A stretch of 46,340 nucleotides of DNA from Rodentolepis nana (Eukaryota > Platyhelminthes > Cestoda > Cyclophyllidea > Hymenolepididae). The notes under the pieces are model-generated. The model saw only the letters and a list, made by a program, of their open reading frames with translations, ran no database searches and was not told the origin of the DNA. Within the stretch, counting starts at the first letter, position 1. Every line of letters begins with the position of its first letter. The position numbers and the translations under genes are program-made. Below, piece by piece: positions 28,801 to 40,959 of this stretch. The stretch is from assembly GCA_900617975.1 (NCBI GenBank), contig UZAE01000048.1, positions 1 to 46,340 on the forward strand, written 5' to 3'.

Positions 28801-29666
28801 GCGAAGAAGGAGAGGAAACCGGTCAAAAATGTAGCTTTGGGTGGGGGGGGGGGGGGGGGGGGAGGGATTTGAAAAGATGTAAGACAAGAATCCGAAATCG
28901 AGAATCGAAACTTAATGTGTAGTTCACATTCTACAATTCATATTCCATGTTTCTTCACCCAGATTACTGCACAAATTCTTGTCCACAGTGATCAGTTTGC
29001 TTGCTTAATGTCCTAGTTATGATTGATTATTTTTACATTTAGGAAGCAGAATCATCTGGTATAGATCAAGTTAGTTTGTAGCAGAGCTCCGTTCAGCATA
29101 ATCTTATTTGGCCTTTTTATGATAATTTTAAGCTTTCTCCATATTTGACAAAGAGATAGACTTAAATACTACCCTTTTGTCACATTGCAGGTGTCTTGTA
29201 TCATAGTGGTGGTAGTAGTAGTAGTCAACCGGCAACAATGTGGACACTTAGAGAAACACCCTTACCAGCTCCCGACAATAACAGTAGTGTCACTGAAAGC
29301 ATTCCTCATTTATTCACTCCGACGGTCGCTTTCCCTATGACTTTCCTCTCCCCTGGATCTATTGTGCCAATTCCTACGCCTACTCCCTTAATTACACCAA
29401 CTATTGCCCTGACAACCCAATCACCCCAACTTACGAGTACTTTAAATACCGCCTCGCTCACTCCCGAAATGGCTACATTTCTCAATTACTACGCATCTTT
29501 CATTTCTGCCGCTGGTCTGCTCAATCCTGGTCAATCCCCAAATAATGACCAATCTCCCATAACACTACATTCCGAATCTTTTTCCATGCCTCTTCCTCCT
29601 CCCCCGACTGTTGCCAATACCAGGCCGTGGAATAGTAGCAATCAACAAAGAGGTGGTCTTTTGTAA
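16810..29666 (+). CDS. Large nuclear-type protein, 11 exons, unidentified (weak NELF-A resemblance)
   Basis: My model joins 16810-17406, 22771-22966, 23884-24267, 24588-25039, 25687-25800, 25882-26086, 26160-26496, 27120-27357, 27975-28127, 28628-28751 and 29191-29666. All junctions keep frame, giving 1,091 residues. An acceptor at 23890 for exon 3 would remove two residues. The ATG has A at -3 and G at +4. The N-terminus is Pro/Ser-rich, followed by a basic stretch (KRLTAAQKERDRRR). Residues 200-480 look globular. The rest is low complexity: Asn/Thr-rich, a basic nuclear-localisation-like KRRK near residue 650, and a Ser/Pro/Thr-rich C-terminal 300 residues. Residues about 432-475 (IPRKS..., DSNPYIM..., NELFGDL) faintly recall the HDAg-like domain of NELF-A as I remember it. 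That is a hypothesis only; the exon structure is much surer than the name. Confidence 0.75.
17407..22770 (+). other. Intron 1 of the 11-exon gene (5.4 kb)
   Basis: It is bounded by a GTAAGT donor and a TTTCCTTTAG acceptor and joins codons in phase 0. By far the largest intron here, it is a natural place for enhancers. It contains a GGA-rich tract running into poly-G (about 19893-19916) and a perfect CGCGTG/CACGCG hairpin near 20788. Open frames inside it (for example 18868-19185) show no recognisable protein. Confidence 0.7.
19893..19916. repeat. GGA repeat running into poly-G
   Basis: Five GGA-type units are followed by about ten G residues. It is a low-complexity tract inside intron 1 and G-quadruplex-capable on the plus strand. 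Confidence 0.85.
25801..25881 (+). other. Putative GC-AG intron
   Basis: Exon 5 must end in phase 0 to join exon 6 (which opens CGA ACT CAT). Its coding frame runs on to a stop at about 25813-25815. No usable GT follows the conserved-looking residues KQAGIK. The only fitting donor is AAG|GCATGC, paired with a good TTTCCAG acceptor, which gives an 81-nt GC-AG intron. The alternative is an upstream GT at 25708 that would drop 31 residues. Confidence 0.45.
28843..28862. repeat. Poly-G tract (20 G)
   Basis: An uninterrupted G20 lies in intron 10 of the 11-exon gene. It is a likely site of sequencing-length error and is G-quadruplex-capable. Confidence 0.9.
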
Positions 29667-30537
29667 ATGTTATACTCACTTTAATCTCCCCTTCTATTTA
29701 TGTGTATACATGAATGTACAGATAGTTAACAGTGATAACTCTTACCTACTCCATTTGCGCTGTGTTTATTAGTATGATTTTTACAATGAAATAGTATACA
29801 ACACGAAAATCAAAAGTGCAGTACTTCTTTTTTGTAATGGATGGTTGTCGGCATTTTTTCTCTTCCAGTTGTATATTAAAGCTGTTGATTAAATTGATAT
29901 TCGGTTTGGTTGGAAATTTGTGACTTTTCAAGAAGTTGGCATGTTACTTACAAAGTTGCACATCTTTACCAAAAACTTATTCAAATTTTGCAAGGTAATT
30001 TAAATCTGGTTTTTGAATTCTATTCGGTCGATGCGACTGTGGTTAATGTGGAGGTCTGATAAATGAGGGTCATGGGACCGGGCCTCATCGGTGACCAATC
30101 GAATCTTTTAATCTTAGCGAGAGGATGCAGTTGAATACGAGTTCATCGCAAAAGCTTCTCCAGAACACTGTCCCCCTAACAAAATTCAAGTGTTCTGCCT
30201 ACCTACCATAATAGGTAGACGGAAACTGAATTTCTTCTATAGATTAAAGGGCCACGAGATCTGTGAAGCCTAACTTTCCTGTTTTGGCTAATTTCAAATT
30301 GAATTGGCAAATTTGTACAGTTTTAGAACAATGGTAACATTCTATTAGGTTTCAACTAGCCTTAATTCAATAAATAGGTCATGCTTAGGCACTCAATTTA
30401 AGAATGCCAACCTTTCAATCAACTCATAGCATCGCAGGCACTTGATGGTATTTATCCTCTTCAAAGTAGTAATGAGTGCTAGGCTTTTGCATAATTTGAT
30501 AATTTAAAAAACATCAGTAATTTTATTCGTTTGAATG
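29667..30537. other. 3' flank of the 11-exon gene
   Basis: An ATTAAA near 29876 could be the polyadenylation signal of the gene ending at 29666. No coding signal was found in the rest, which separates two convergent genes. Confidence 0.4.
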
Positions 30538-30609
30538 GGGGTGTGCGATAGACTTACCTCCACGTGGTGCACCCTGGGCAACGTATACTCATACGACAAA
30601 AAAGTCTAT
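30538..30609 (+). ncRNA. HDV-like self-cleaving ribozyme
   Basis: The nested double-pseudoknot order can be read directly. P1 is GGGGTGT (30538-30544) with GCACCCT (30569-30575), seven pairs with a G1.U wobble at the cleavage site. P2 is ATAGACTT (30548-30555) with AAGTCTAT (30602-30609). P3 is ACC (30556-30558) with GGT (30566-30568), closing L3 TCCACGT, whose UCC can form P1.1 and whose U and G match the U20.G25 contact. The joiner GGGCAAC is at 30576-30582. P4 is CGTAT/ATACG around ACTC (30582-30595). The candidate catalytic C is 30597, followed by AAA (CNRA) and four nucleotides before P2', the HDV spacing. Cleavage would occur just 5' of 30538, the element's first base. In known retroelements such ribozymes process the RNA 5' end. 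Activity is inferred, not shown. Confidence 0.82.
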
Positions 30610-30836
30610 AAAACGGCAGTTGACTTCTCACTTCAAACTACCATGACCCAACTGTATGTCATATTCAACCACTTCCACAGTACTCACCTCTCTACCTTTG
30701 TGTCCGTCGCTTTTACATCAGCGAATCACTCTTCCGTTCAACCTCCCTCTAGGTTTTGTGAATTTGATGTTCTTCTCTGTGAAGCCCGAAGGGCTAATAA
30801 CAGCTATCATAAAGACTGACATTAGATATTAAAAAA
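30538..30836 (+). mobile_element. SINE-like retroposon, copy 3 (intact ribozyme head)
   Basis: This is a family member opening with GGGGTGTGCG and ending in a short A/T-rich tail after GACATTAGATATT. The first 72 nt form an apparently complete HDV-like ribozyme, listed separately. The middle has the pyrimidine-rich block, and the 3' part contains a compact AGCCC-GAA-GGGCT hairpin. The apparent 94-codon frame across it is not preserved in other copies, so the element looks non-coding. It would need a partner LINE for mobility. The 3' limit is approximate, and a target-site duplication is not obvious here. Confidence 0.85.
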
Positions 30837-32640
30837 TGACGCGGAAGATGAGAAATTTTGAAAAAAGTGTAGTACCTCTCATATTGATCATCAGGTAACG
30901 AATCCCTCACTATTTTATCGATTAAATTTTTGCTAGATACAGACGTCCATGATTTCGCGTCCAGAACCCTACGCTAACAGTACAAAGCGTCAGCGATTCT
31001 CTGCATGCCATGGAATTGATCTTAGAAGACAATCTTCACCAAAATGAGTGGTCTTAAAAAGAGTCTTGGAAATGATGCTTATGAAAAAGATTGTAAAAAT
31101 ATATACGCTAGACAATAAACTGAACTAACATGGAATGAATGGATTCACACTCTCTTCTAATCACGTAGATATAAAAGTGAAAGTAATATGCATTAAGATG
31201 TACTTTTGTCACCTTCCTAAGTACTGGTAGTGGGATAAAACGTTCGCTAAGGCGCCTAGAACCTGCTACAATATAGATTAGTGTCGATTTTAAATGAGGC
31301 GAAAAGCATCGCATCGTTTTCGTTGTTTCCAATTCTACCCTAAAATGAGGACGCAAATAAAAAAATCATTTTGACTAACCCCATAAGAGGCAGCTAAACG
31401 TCCTAATGTGAGCATCAATGTTCTCGATATTTAATTAAATTTACTCTGTTCTATTGATGCACATGGATATAAAAACAACAAACAGCTTCAAAACAGCCCG
31501 GTATCAGTAATATTTGCCAAAATTAAGGCCCCTAGTAACATTGAATAAGATGGAAAACTCAGGATGACAGAAAAAGTAAAGTGGAATGTTTGGTCAACTC
31601 AAATGGCCGGGAGTGCAAACGGAAATACTATTGGGTGCTCTGTAGGCCATCGAATGTACTCAGTTGTGAGTGTATCTTCGGGAGACAATGAGGTGAATAG
31701 GCGATAGAGTTTGTGATAAGAGATGGCATTGAGGATAAGAACTTTATAAAAGGACTTGAAACAAATTCAGGTTGGAGGGGAGGCTGTGATATGGCAAGGA
31801 GGTACCGAGTAGTTGCCTCTTTTTTTTTTCATTTAAAGTTTAGTAATGAAATGATTTCAGCGGCATTGATGGGGAAAGAGCCCAACTTTAATAACCGCAA
31901 ATGCATAAGAGTCATTTGATTGGTGTTATAAGATTAGTGATAAGTAAATAAATACCTGAATACAAGTCGAATTGGAATCATTTCAAATTTTTTTAAATTA
32001 GAGGCACTCTACTCGAATCATCCTAGATTAAGAAAAACGGAATTTGAAATTTGCGATGACGTCAAATTTGGGCATAAATAAGAGGCACTTTAGAGGTGGA
32101 GGAAGATGCTGTCTCACAGTAAGCAGTGGGAGGAGGAGCTAAATTTTAGACAATATTTGCGAAAACAACAAATAATTGCATGGAGGAAAAGTGATATACG
32201 CGATTCTAACCCATTTTGAGAAGCTACTAGTTGTCGACCAAATTAGAACCCTCGCAATTGATATAATAGCCGATAAGAGAGCGAGTGATAAGTTGAAGAG
32301 CAAAGGGCTGGTGATCTTGACGAGAGAGTGATCACCTTCTGTCACCCTGTGGAAAGCAAACCTTTAAAAGATTCTTAATAACTGATTTCCGGGTCAAGTT
32401 TTACAAGTTCACGAATTGGTTCAAGACCCGCAAAGTATAGTCCGAACTATGAAAAATAAATAAAAAAACAAAGCTCATCTTAACCAGAGTAGAGAGTAAA
32501 ATTTGAAAATTCAGTACTTAGGTTTAGTAATGAATTAACTAAGCACATGGAAAACTACCCTAGCTCATTAAGCGAATTTTAAGAAACAGCTGACTGGGGT
32601 AAAGAGAAGTCGTCCTAAGGTCACCCGAATTGCTCTTCCT
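30837..32640. other. Spacer between convergent genes
   Basis: I find no gene. Short frames on both strands (for example 31108-31356 minus and 31713-31919 plus) lack recognisable domains or splice context. Confidence 0.45.
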
Positions 32641-32990
32641 ATGATTTCACGCCAGGGGTGTGCAATAGACTTTCGTCCACGTGGTGCAGCCAGGGCAACG
32701 TATACTCATGCGGCAAAAAAGTCTATTAACTGGCGGTTGACTTCTGACTTCATACTACCATCACCCAACTCTATGGCACATTCGGCCACTTTCACAGTAC
32801 TCATCTTACCTTTTCTCTGCATTGCGTCTGTCTCTTTTACATCTGTAAATCTCTCTTCTGTCCCCCCGCCTCCCTCTTGACTTTTTTCACTTTGACGTTC
32901 CTTCTTCACTGTGAATGTTGAAGTCAACTAAAAGGCTAATGTTAACTAACAAAACGGCTGCCAATTGAAATAAACAATGATTTCATGCCA
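32641..32990. repeat. 14-bp target-site duplication flanking copy 4
   Basis: ATGATTTCACGCCA (32641-32654) directly precedes the element and ATGATTTCATGCCA (32977-32990) directly follows it, with one mismatch. A long, variable duplication of this kind is typical of LINE-type target-primed reverse transcription and fixes both ends of the element. Confidence 0.85.
32655..32976 (+). mobile_element. SINE-like retroposon, copy 4 (322 bp, ends defined)
   Basis: This full-length member is bounded by the 14-bp duplication. It starts GGGGTGTGCAATAG, carries the family core and the pyrimidine-rich middle, and ends CAATTGAAATAAACA. Its ribozyme head (32655-32727) keeps GGGCAACG, P4 with a compensating wobble (CGTAT/ATGCG), the GGCAAA catalytic context and a perfect 10-bp P2 (AATAGACTTT/AAAGTCTATT). 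P1' has changed to GCAGCCA, giving two mismatches, and P3 is broken (TCG/GGT), so self-cleavage is probably lost. The neighbouring frames on both strands are not conserved in other copies. Confidence 0.88.
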
Positions 32991-33654
32991 AATGTCAATC
33001 ATTCCCCTCTAAAGAACTAAAATCACTGATCATTCTAACTTTGTCGATTGAATCACCACGCATGAAACTAACAGGATATAAGTTCACTGTCCACATTACA
33101 CTCTCTGTCGTTTCTGAACATCCTGTTGCCATGGTGAAGTGGTAGAAAATGTATGGGTAGCTAAGGCCTAAAAGTGGACCTAGCTGTTAATCTCTTCTAA
33201 AGGCCGTCCATACCGCTGGAAGTGTGCCATTGAGAATCGATAAGAAAGTTGAATCCTAGTTTACATTATGGACAGAATATGTGCAAAAAACTGATAACAG
33301 TACTTTTTGAGCGGCCTGTGCAATCATACCAGGTTTAACACTGGGGACACCCTGGACGTAGAAAAGCTTTATAATTTGCCACTATGATAAACGTGCTGCG
33401 TATTACCTGATTCAATGAGGGATTGAATCGATTCTCAAGCGAGTGCTTTGAACGCTGAGAAAAAAAAATAATTAAGCTGATAGTTCAATTCAAGTTTCAA
33501 TTCCAATGGTATTATATTGAAGCAATAAAATCTCACGGAACAATTATATTATAGAAAGGGGTGGGGGGATAAGAACTCGATCGAAAATGGAAAAATGCGA
33601 AAACTGGAAGAACGGACGTAGGATGAAACACAACGACGACACTGACGCCCATAC
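32991..33654. other. 3' flank of PRMT1
   Basis: This is presumably the 3' UTR and terminator region of the minus-strand methyltransferase. No canonical AATAAA was seen on the minus strand close to the stop codon, and no further coding sequence was found. Confidence 0.4.
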
Positions 33655-35852
<2,198 letters not shown>

Positions 35853-36441
35853 ATGCCGAAGTGAGATTTTGATTTGTAAACTCTTTGGTTATTTAATGAC
35901 TTTAGGTATTATTGTGATTATTGCGATAAGTTTCTCACCCACGATTCACCGTCAGTTCGTAAAACTCATTGCACTGGTCGAACTCACAAAAATAGTGTCC
36001 GAGAATACTATCAGAAATGGCTTGAGGAACAGGTTCAGAAATTGGTCGATCACGCTTGTAGGTTACTCTCACACTTATCACGCTTACCCTTATTTTTTAG
36101 CTGAAGCATACAGACAGGGAAAAGTGCCGCCACCAATATTTGGTGGAGCTATGGCCATTCCTCCTCCAGGAATGCCCGGACTGCCACCTGTTGGAACCTT
36201 TCCTCCTCCACCTTTTACTCAAATGGTACCAGCACCTGGGATGCCAGGAATGAGGCCTCCTCTAGGTCCACAGGGAGTCGCTATGCCTGGTGTTGGTATA
36301 CCTCCGCAAGGAATTATGCCTGGAATTCCCCCAGTTGGCGCTTGGGGAGCTCCACCTAGACCTGGTGCCGTACCAACAGGATTGCCAGCAACTGCGGGAA
36401 TGATACCACAGCAACTGCAGCAACCGAGACCTCCTATTTGA
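35853..36441 (+). CDS. SNRPC: U1 small nuclear ribonucleoprotein C (U1-C)
   Basis: U1-C binds U1 snRNP and stabilises its pairing with 5' splice sites. Three exons, 35853-35860, 35906-36057 and 36101-36441, give 166 residues (human about 159). Exon 1 encodes only MP plus two bases of K3. The U1-type C2H2 zinc finger is complete: C6, C9, H24 and H30 within [21 protein letters not shown], followed by the [10 protein letters not shown] helix. The rest is Pro/Gly/Met-rich (repeated GMPG, PPP, GMRPP), as in the family. The 45-nt and 43-nt introns have good donors (GTGAGA, GTAGGT) and TTTAG acceptors. A continuous open frame from 35869 reads exon 2 out of frame, so its N-terminal part is an artefact and hides the zinc finger. 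It lies head-to-head with PRMT1. Confidence 0.95.
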
Positions 36442-37437
36442 TGGAAATCCTTTATTTTAAACTGGTCATTGTTTATTCCGCTTATTGCAATTCAAGTATG
36501 TTTCGTATGTTTTGGATTTTATGTCCTTTACTGTCAAGTATATCACATGGGTAATCTTAATAGGTAGTTGTTTCTTATGCTTAATGACATCTAGCCAATG
36601 TGGAAGGGAAAAATCCTATATGAAAATGCATGTTATTTATAGATCGAAGGTGTGGCCAAGATTTGTCATACTGAAGCTTTTATTGGACTTCTGCGCGGAG
36701 TCACGTAATATTCTGTACTTCCCACCTTTAAATTTGATTTTAATGTCTTTCTGTATTCGTGCGACATCTCTTATCTTGTCGTCTTCATAATGTTTTCAAT
36801 CTGTCTCCTAACCTGAACGGAATATTTATCAGCCCAGGTTACCCTATGCTAAGTTTTGCGTTAGAGGTTGGAATTGTCTACTATGTGCAATGCAGGCAGC
36901 AACTGTTCTTAGGGATTTTTACTGCGATCATCGAGACCCTGTTCTTATTTCCTTTGCTAATTATGGATGAGTCGGTCGCTAAAACTCGATTTTGTTTGAG
37001 TAGCAAACAAGTGAAAAAAGTGAAAAAAAGAGGAGGAAAAGGAGGTAGAAAATGCCAGTTGTAAGCAAATGTAAACGGGGCTTTGAAGTGGGTCAAAGTT
37101 GACAATGGAAACATATCCATTAGATAGAACCTCTGAGGCTTTCAATGTTTTTTAGTCACTTGTGGTAAAGAGTTAGGGAAGCTCATTAATACTTCAAGAG
37201 TATTTTTGCACTTCTGTAACTTCTTGTTTTCCGGAAACGCTTAAATAGTTTACAAAGCGTATATATTGGCCAACTTACGGAAACGCGATTTAATCAATGA
37301 GCTAATAGCTGCTTTAATGAAATAACTTTAGTACTTTATGATCTAAGGCGTTTGTGAGTGCGCATTGAAACAAAAGATGAAATTGTTTTAACGCATTAAT
37401 ATCAATTTATTGTTTGCATCTCGTCTGCTCATTTTGG
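36442..37437. other. 3' flank of U1-C; coding status unclear
   Basis: There are open frames at 36485-36790 and 36759-37064, and another frame over about 36812-36969. None has a recognisable domain or a clear set of splice sites. No AATAAA was seen soon after the U1-C stop. Confidence 0.35.
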
Positions 37438-37626
37438 TTTGCAGATTTACTACTACTCAGTGTCCTTAGTTATATTCTGCAATTATCTTTTAAGCCATCA
37501 GATCTGAAGTGGAACGAGAAGGAAGGGTTACGCGAATTCATCGCCACAGCAAACAATCAGCACACCAGGAAAGTTTTAGTTTTGATTGCCATTTCTACAA
37601 TGGCTTTAACTGTGACTCGTCTCTAA
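37438..37626 (+). CDS. Possible terminal exon with C-terminal membrane segment
   Basis: A good acceptor (TTTGGTTTGCAG) opens a frame of about 62 codons to a TAA at 37626. The frame has a hydrophobic start (LLLLSVLSYIL), a polar middle (KWNEKEGLREF, TANNQHTRK) and a hydrophobic end (VLVLIAISTMALTVTRL), as in a tail-anchored protein. I recognise no family and could not place upstream exons between 36.4 and 37.4 kb. It may be chance. Confidence 0.2.
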   Translation, partial: FADLLLLSVLSYILQLSFKPSDLKWNEKEGLREFIATANNQHTRKVLVLIAISTMALTVTRL

Positions 37627-40600
37627 GAACGTGCATACCAACCCTAAAAAAAGCACTGCTATGACACTATTAGCGTAAATACTGTTTCCCAAGCAACAAC
37701 CAACTTGAAGTCAGGGAGACATTGATTGTCTTGAAGTTTATTAAAGCTAATAGCGGTTGAAACAGCACTTATTTGGATATCGGCCTTTATGTTGACAACG
37801 GATTCAGTGATAATCTATTGAAACAGCAACAGATAAAGTGTGAATATGAGTCAAATTTACGAGTCCCACCAATCAACTCTCTTCGTCTAACCAAATTTTG
37901 CACCTATTGATAAAACTATGTTAGGATTGATTTAAGCTACCTTTGTAGCTTCAGAATGAGAATTTAGTGTGCATAGTCCAGCACTACAAATAAACGAACA
38001 TTTTGTATTTTAATGTACAGAGAGTTAGTGCGTTTAGAGCAGTTATTTAGAGGCGGGGTCATCCAGAAGGAGACCTTGTGATAGCCATTCCTCAATTCAA
38101 GCCACAGCAGAGCAATCAAGACTGCGGGAATTTTGAAATAATTTCAATTGCAGTGTGGTGTTAGCTAGGACGGAAGCCTAAATGAAGATATGTAATCGGA
38201 AGGATTCTTGTAGATATAGATTTTAACTCACGTCTTCCTTGGTTTAGTAGTTTGCGACTCTCATTGCAGTTATGTCCCCATTACTTATAAAAACTTTGCC
38301 TCAGTTTGAAGACATTTAGGAAGTGATTCGGTTTCAAGGCAATTGGTGGAAATCGTTAAACTTCAAAAGCAATGATTTATGTTCAGCTACATCTTCTTAA
38401 TTCCATCCACTTCAGATTCATCTATTTTCGGTAGAAAGTGGCGGTGACACTGGCCTTCAGAATGGCAGGGCAATCAGTTCTTATGGAAGAGTGCTAAATA
38501 CCAGTTAGTAATATATTTCCCCATGAAATATTTTTTTATTCAATCCCTTTATTGATTTTATTTACACCATGGTTGCAAATGGCGCATACTATAAACTGAA
38601 CTGTTGATACTAAAATGCGGGTCTAATTCTATCATAGTAGTTGGGACAGCTACATTATGTTACCATTCGGATTGTACATGAAATCAGTTAAATTATTCTA
38701 TCTAGAAGAACAGACCGTTGGATGACACTAGCTTATTATAATTTCTCCAGGAGAGATATGAAAATGTAATTTCCAAAATGTCATCTAATATTGTCAATCC
38801 CATAAAAAATGTGCTTACGAAATTGAGCATTTTCAAATCCTGAGGAAAGAGTTCTTGGCTAAATTGAAGACAATAGAGCTACCTTCTCAAACGTCGGAAC
38901 AGCTAGTGCTATAAAAGCCAATTGTAGTTAGTGATTACAGCCAGCTATTGCTAAAGATATTATTAATGGCATTTTTATTTTAGATGCATGTGGGGACAAT
39001 TATGCCGCAAAAGTGCAAAATCTTCAGCTGATGATGATACATAGGCAAACATAAAATTTCATAAGAAGTATCGTGGTATAAATTGTACACTTAAGTCAAA
39101 ATACCACTGAAATATTTGAACGTAGCCATAGTTATTTAATAAACCTTAGGAAATATTTGACCAAATAATAACCTTTTGGCAATTTATCAAATTCTCCTAA
39201 TCTCATTCAATTATTTTCCCAATTCACCATTTTATCAACCACGATCCTAATACTGACATCGAGTATAGGGTACGTAGTAATTTTCACAAACGTTCAAAAC
39301 ATTTTGGATGATGAAATTTAATCAGAAAATCATGATTCATTCATTAAAACATTAACGAAAGCGATTATTGATTATAAAATTAATATTTTAATAATAATTG
39401 ATAGCGTATACCTGAAGAAGTATAAACACTGAGAACTTGGACGAATTTTCTTATAATTACTTGATAATATAGCTACTCCTTGATTATTAGATGCAGCAAT
39501 TGTATAAAGATACAACAATAATAAGGAGGCATGCATAAAATGCGAAGGCTTATGGAATAATCTCAAAGTAGAAGAAACAATAAATTACAGATGGAATAAA
39601 TTGGATTTAAATTGTAGACATCATCGAAACGAGCATTTCCTTTTGTTTGCACAAAATCTGAAATTCAATTTAAAAGCATTTATGAATAATTTTGCAAGCC
39701 AATAAAGAGCGCTTATATGGTCGTAGCTTCCCCATTGAAATAATAAGTTATAACTTACTTAAATATGGAAATAGTTTTCAGCCCGTTGTGGTTTCTGAAC
39801 TCAATCAAATTCCCATGTTCAGCAGAACTGGAACTTAATGAAAATTTTAAAATATTATTCAATTTTTTTCCAGTGCAAGATATAAACAGCCGATAGCATT
39901 CAGAAGACCAGCAGAATAAATTGAAACGCTTTCTAGACGAGTTAACTGCAGATTACACTATCACTTATAATCACCTTAAATAATGACTAAATCATATTGA
40001 TGAAACTATATCACTACCGGATGATATTGAATGAGAAATCGAAAATTATTAGAGTTCTGATTCATAATAGCCCACCCATTCGTAAATATCAATAGGCAAA
40101 AGATGGGACGTAGTCAGTCAAATTTCTTAAAATAGATAAAGTCGACAGGCATTTATACTACTCCAGGATCAACCAACGGGTGCCATTTATATAACTAGTG
40201 GTATGAAAATATTCAAGCCAATCACGTGGTTCTGAAATAGTCTACTGATCATTAACTATAAGCTATCCACTCAAAACCCTCCAATGTATTTAAACAGGAA
40301 AGGGCATTTTTTGCTGAAGATTCATGAAATTCATTATATTTCGTGAGAAAGGAACAGTCTTTAAGACTATGAAATCCAAACAGCAGTGATGATAAATCAG
40401 GACAAGGGAATACATTAAAATTGGACAGAGAATTAAAAGACTTAGCATTGACAAGTATGTAACTTCGAATAATTTCTCATCGGAATAAAAAGCAAGTAAC
40501 CACGGCCGTTAGCGTCAAATTCGAATACTTAAAGACCAAAAAAACTAAAAGAACTAAATTTCTCCATAGACTCACGATTATTTCTAACATAAATAAAACT

Positions 40601-40954
40601 CATGAAATATTATCTGATTTCATAAAGATATCCAATCTCTTAGCAAAATAATATACAAAACAAAATACGCCATTTATGAGTGCAAAAATATATTTCTTCA
40701 CCTAGCATTTTTTGCCAAACATCGTTTATGCCAACGAGTTTTGTGGATTAATGCGTCAAAATCCTGAAAAATAAAACATTAACTTGAAAACACAAATAAT
40801 CCTGAAACATTAAGAATTTTGGCATTTTAATAATTAAAGAAATTATTTACCGGTTAGAGGGCATTTATATCAATTGAAAGATTTGACCCTGTTCCCTTGT
40901 CCTTGGGTTGTGGGCGCGTCGGTTGATCTTCTCCCTTAGATTTCCCCTGTACAG
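37627..40954. other. AT-rich spacer upstream of SPG21
   Basis: No supported gene, RNA or family repeat was found over 3.3 kb on either strand. All frames are short and rich in Asn, Lys and Ile, as expected of AT-rich non-coding DNA. Confidence 0.45.
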
Positions 40955-40959
40955 GCACT

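Noticed and set aside
30535..30819. 94-codon frame in retroposon copy 3 as a gene
   Set aside because: The frame is not preserved in copies 1, 2, 4 or 5, and the sequence is explained by the repeat. The same applies to 8744-8950, 32641-32880, 32706-32927 and 46104-46337.
35869..36441. 190-codon continuous frame as the U1-C protein
   Set aside because: Its N-terminal half reads the zinc-finger exon out of frame and runs through both small introns. The spliced model from 35853 restores C6, C9, H24 and H30.
36812..36969. Frame with CVRGWNCLLC and DFYCDHRD as an exon
   Set aside because: It looks faintly protein-like but matches no family I know, and no donor fits before its stop.
39003..39040. 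CTGATGATG as a hammerhead ribozyme core
   Set aside because: The conserved GAAA and flanking stems are absent.
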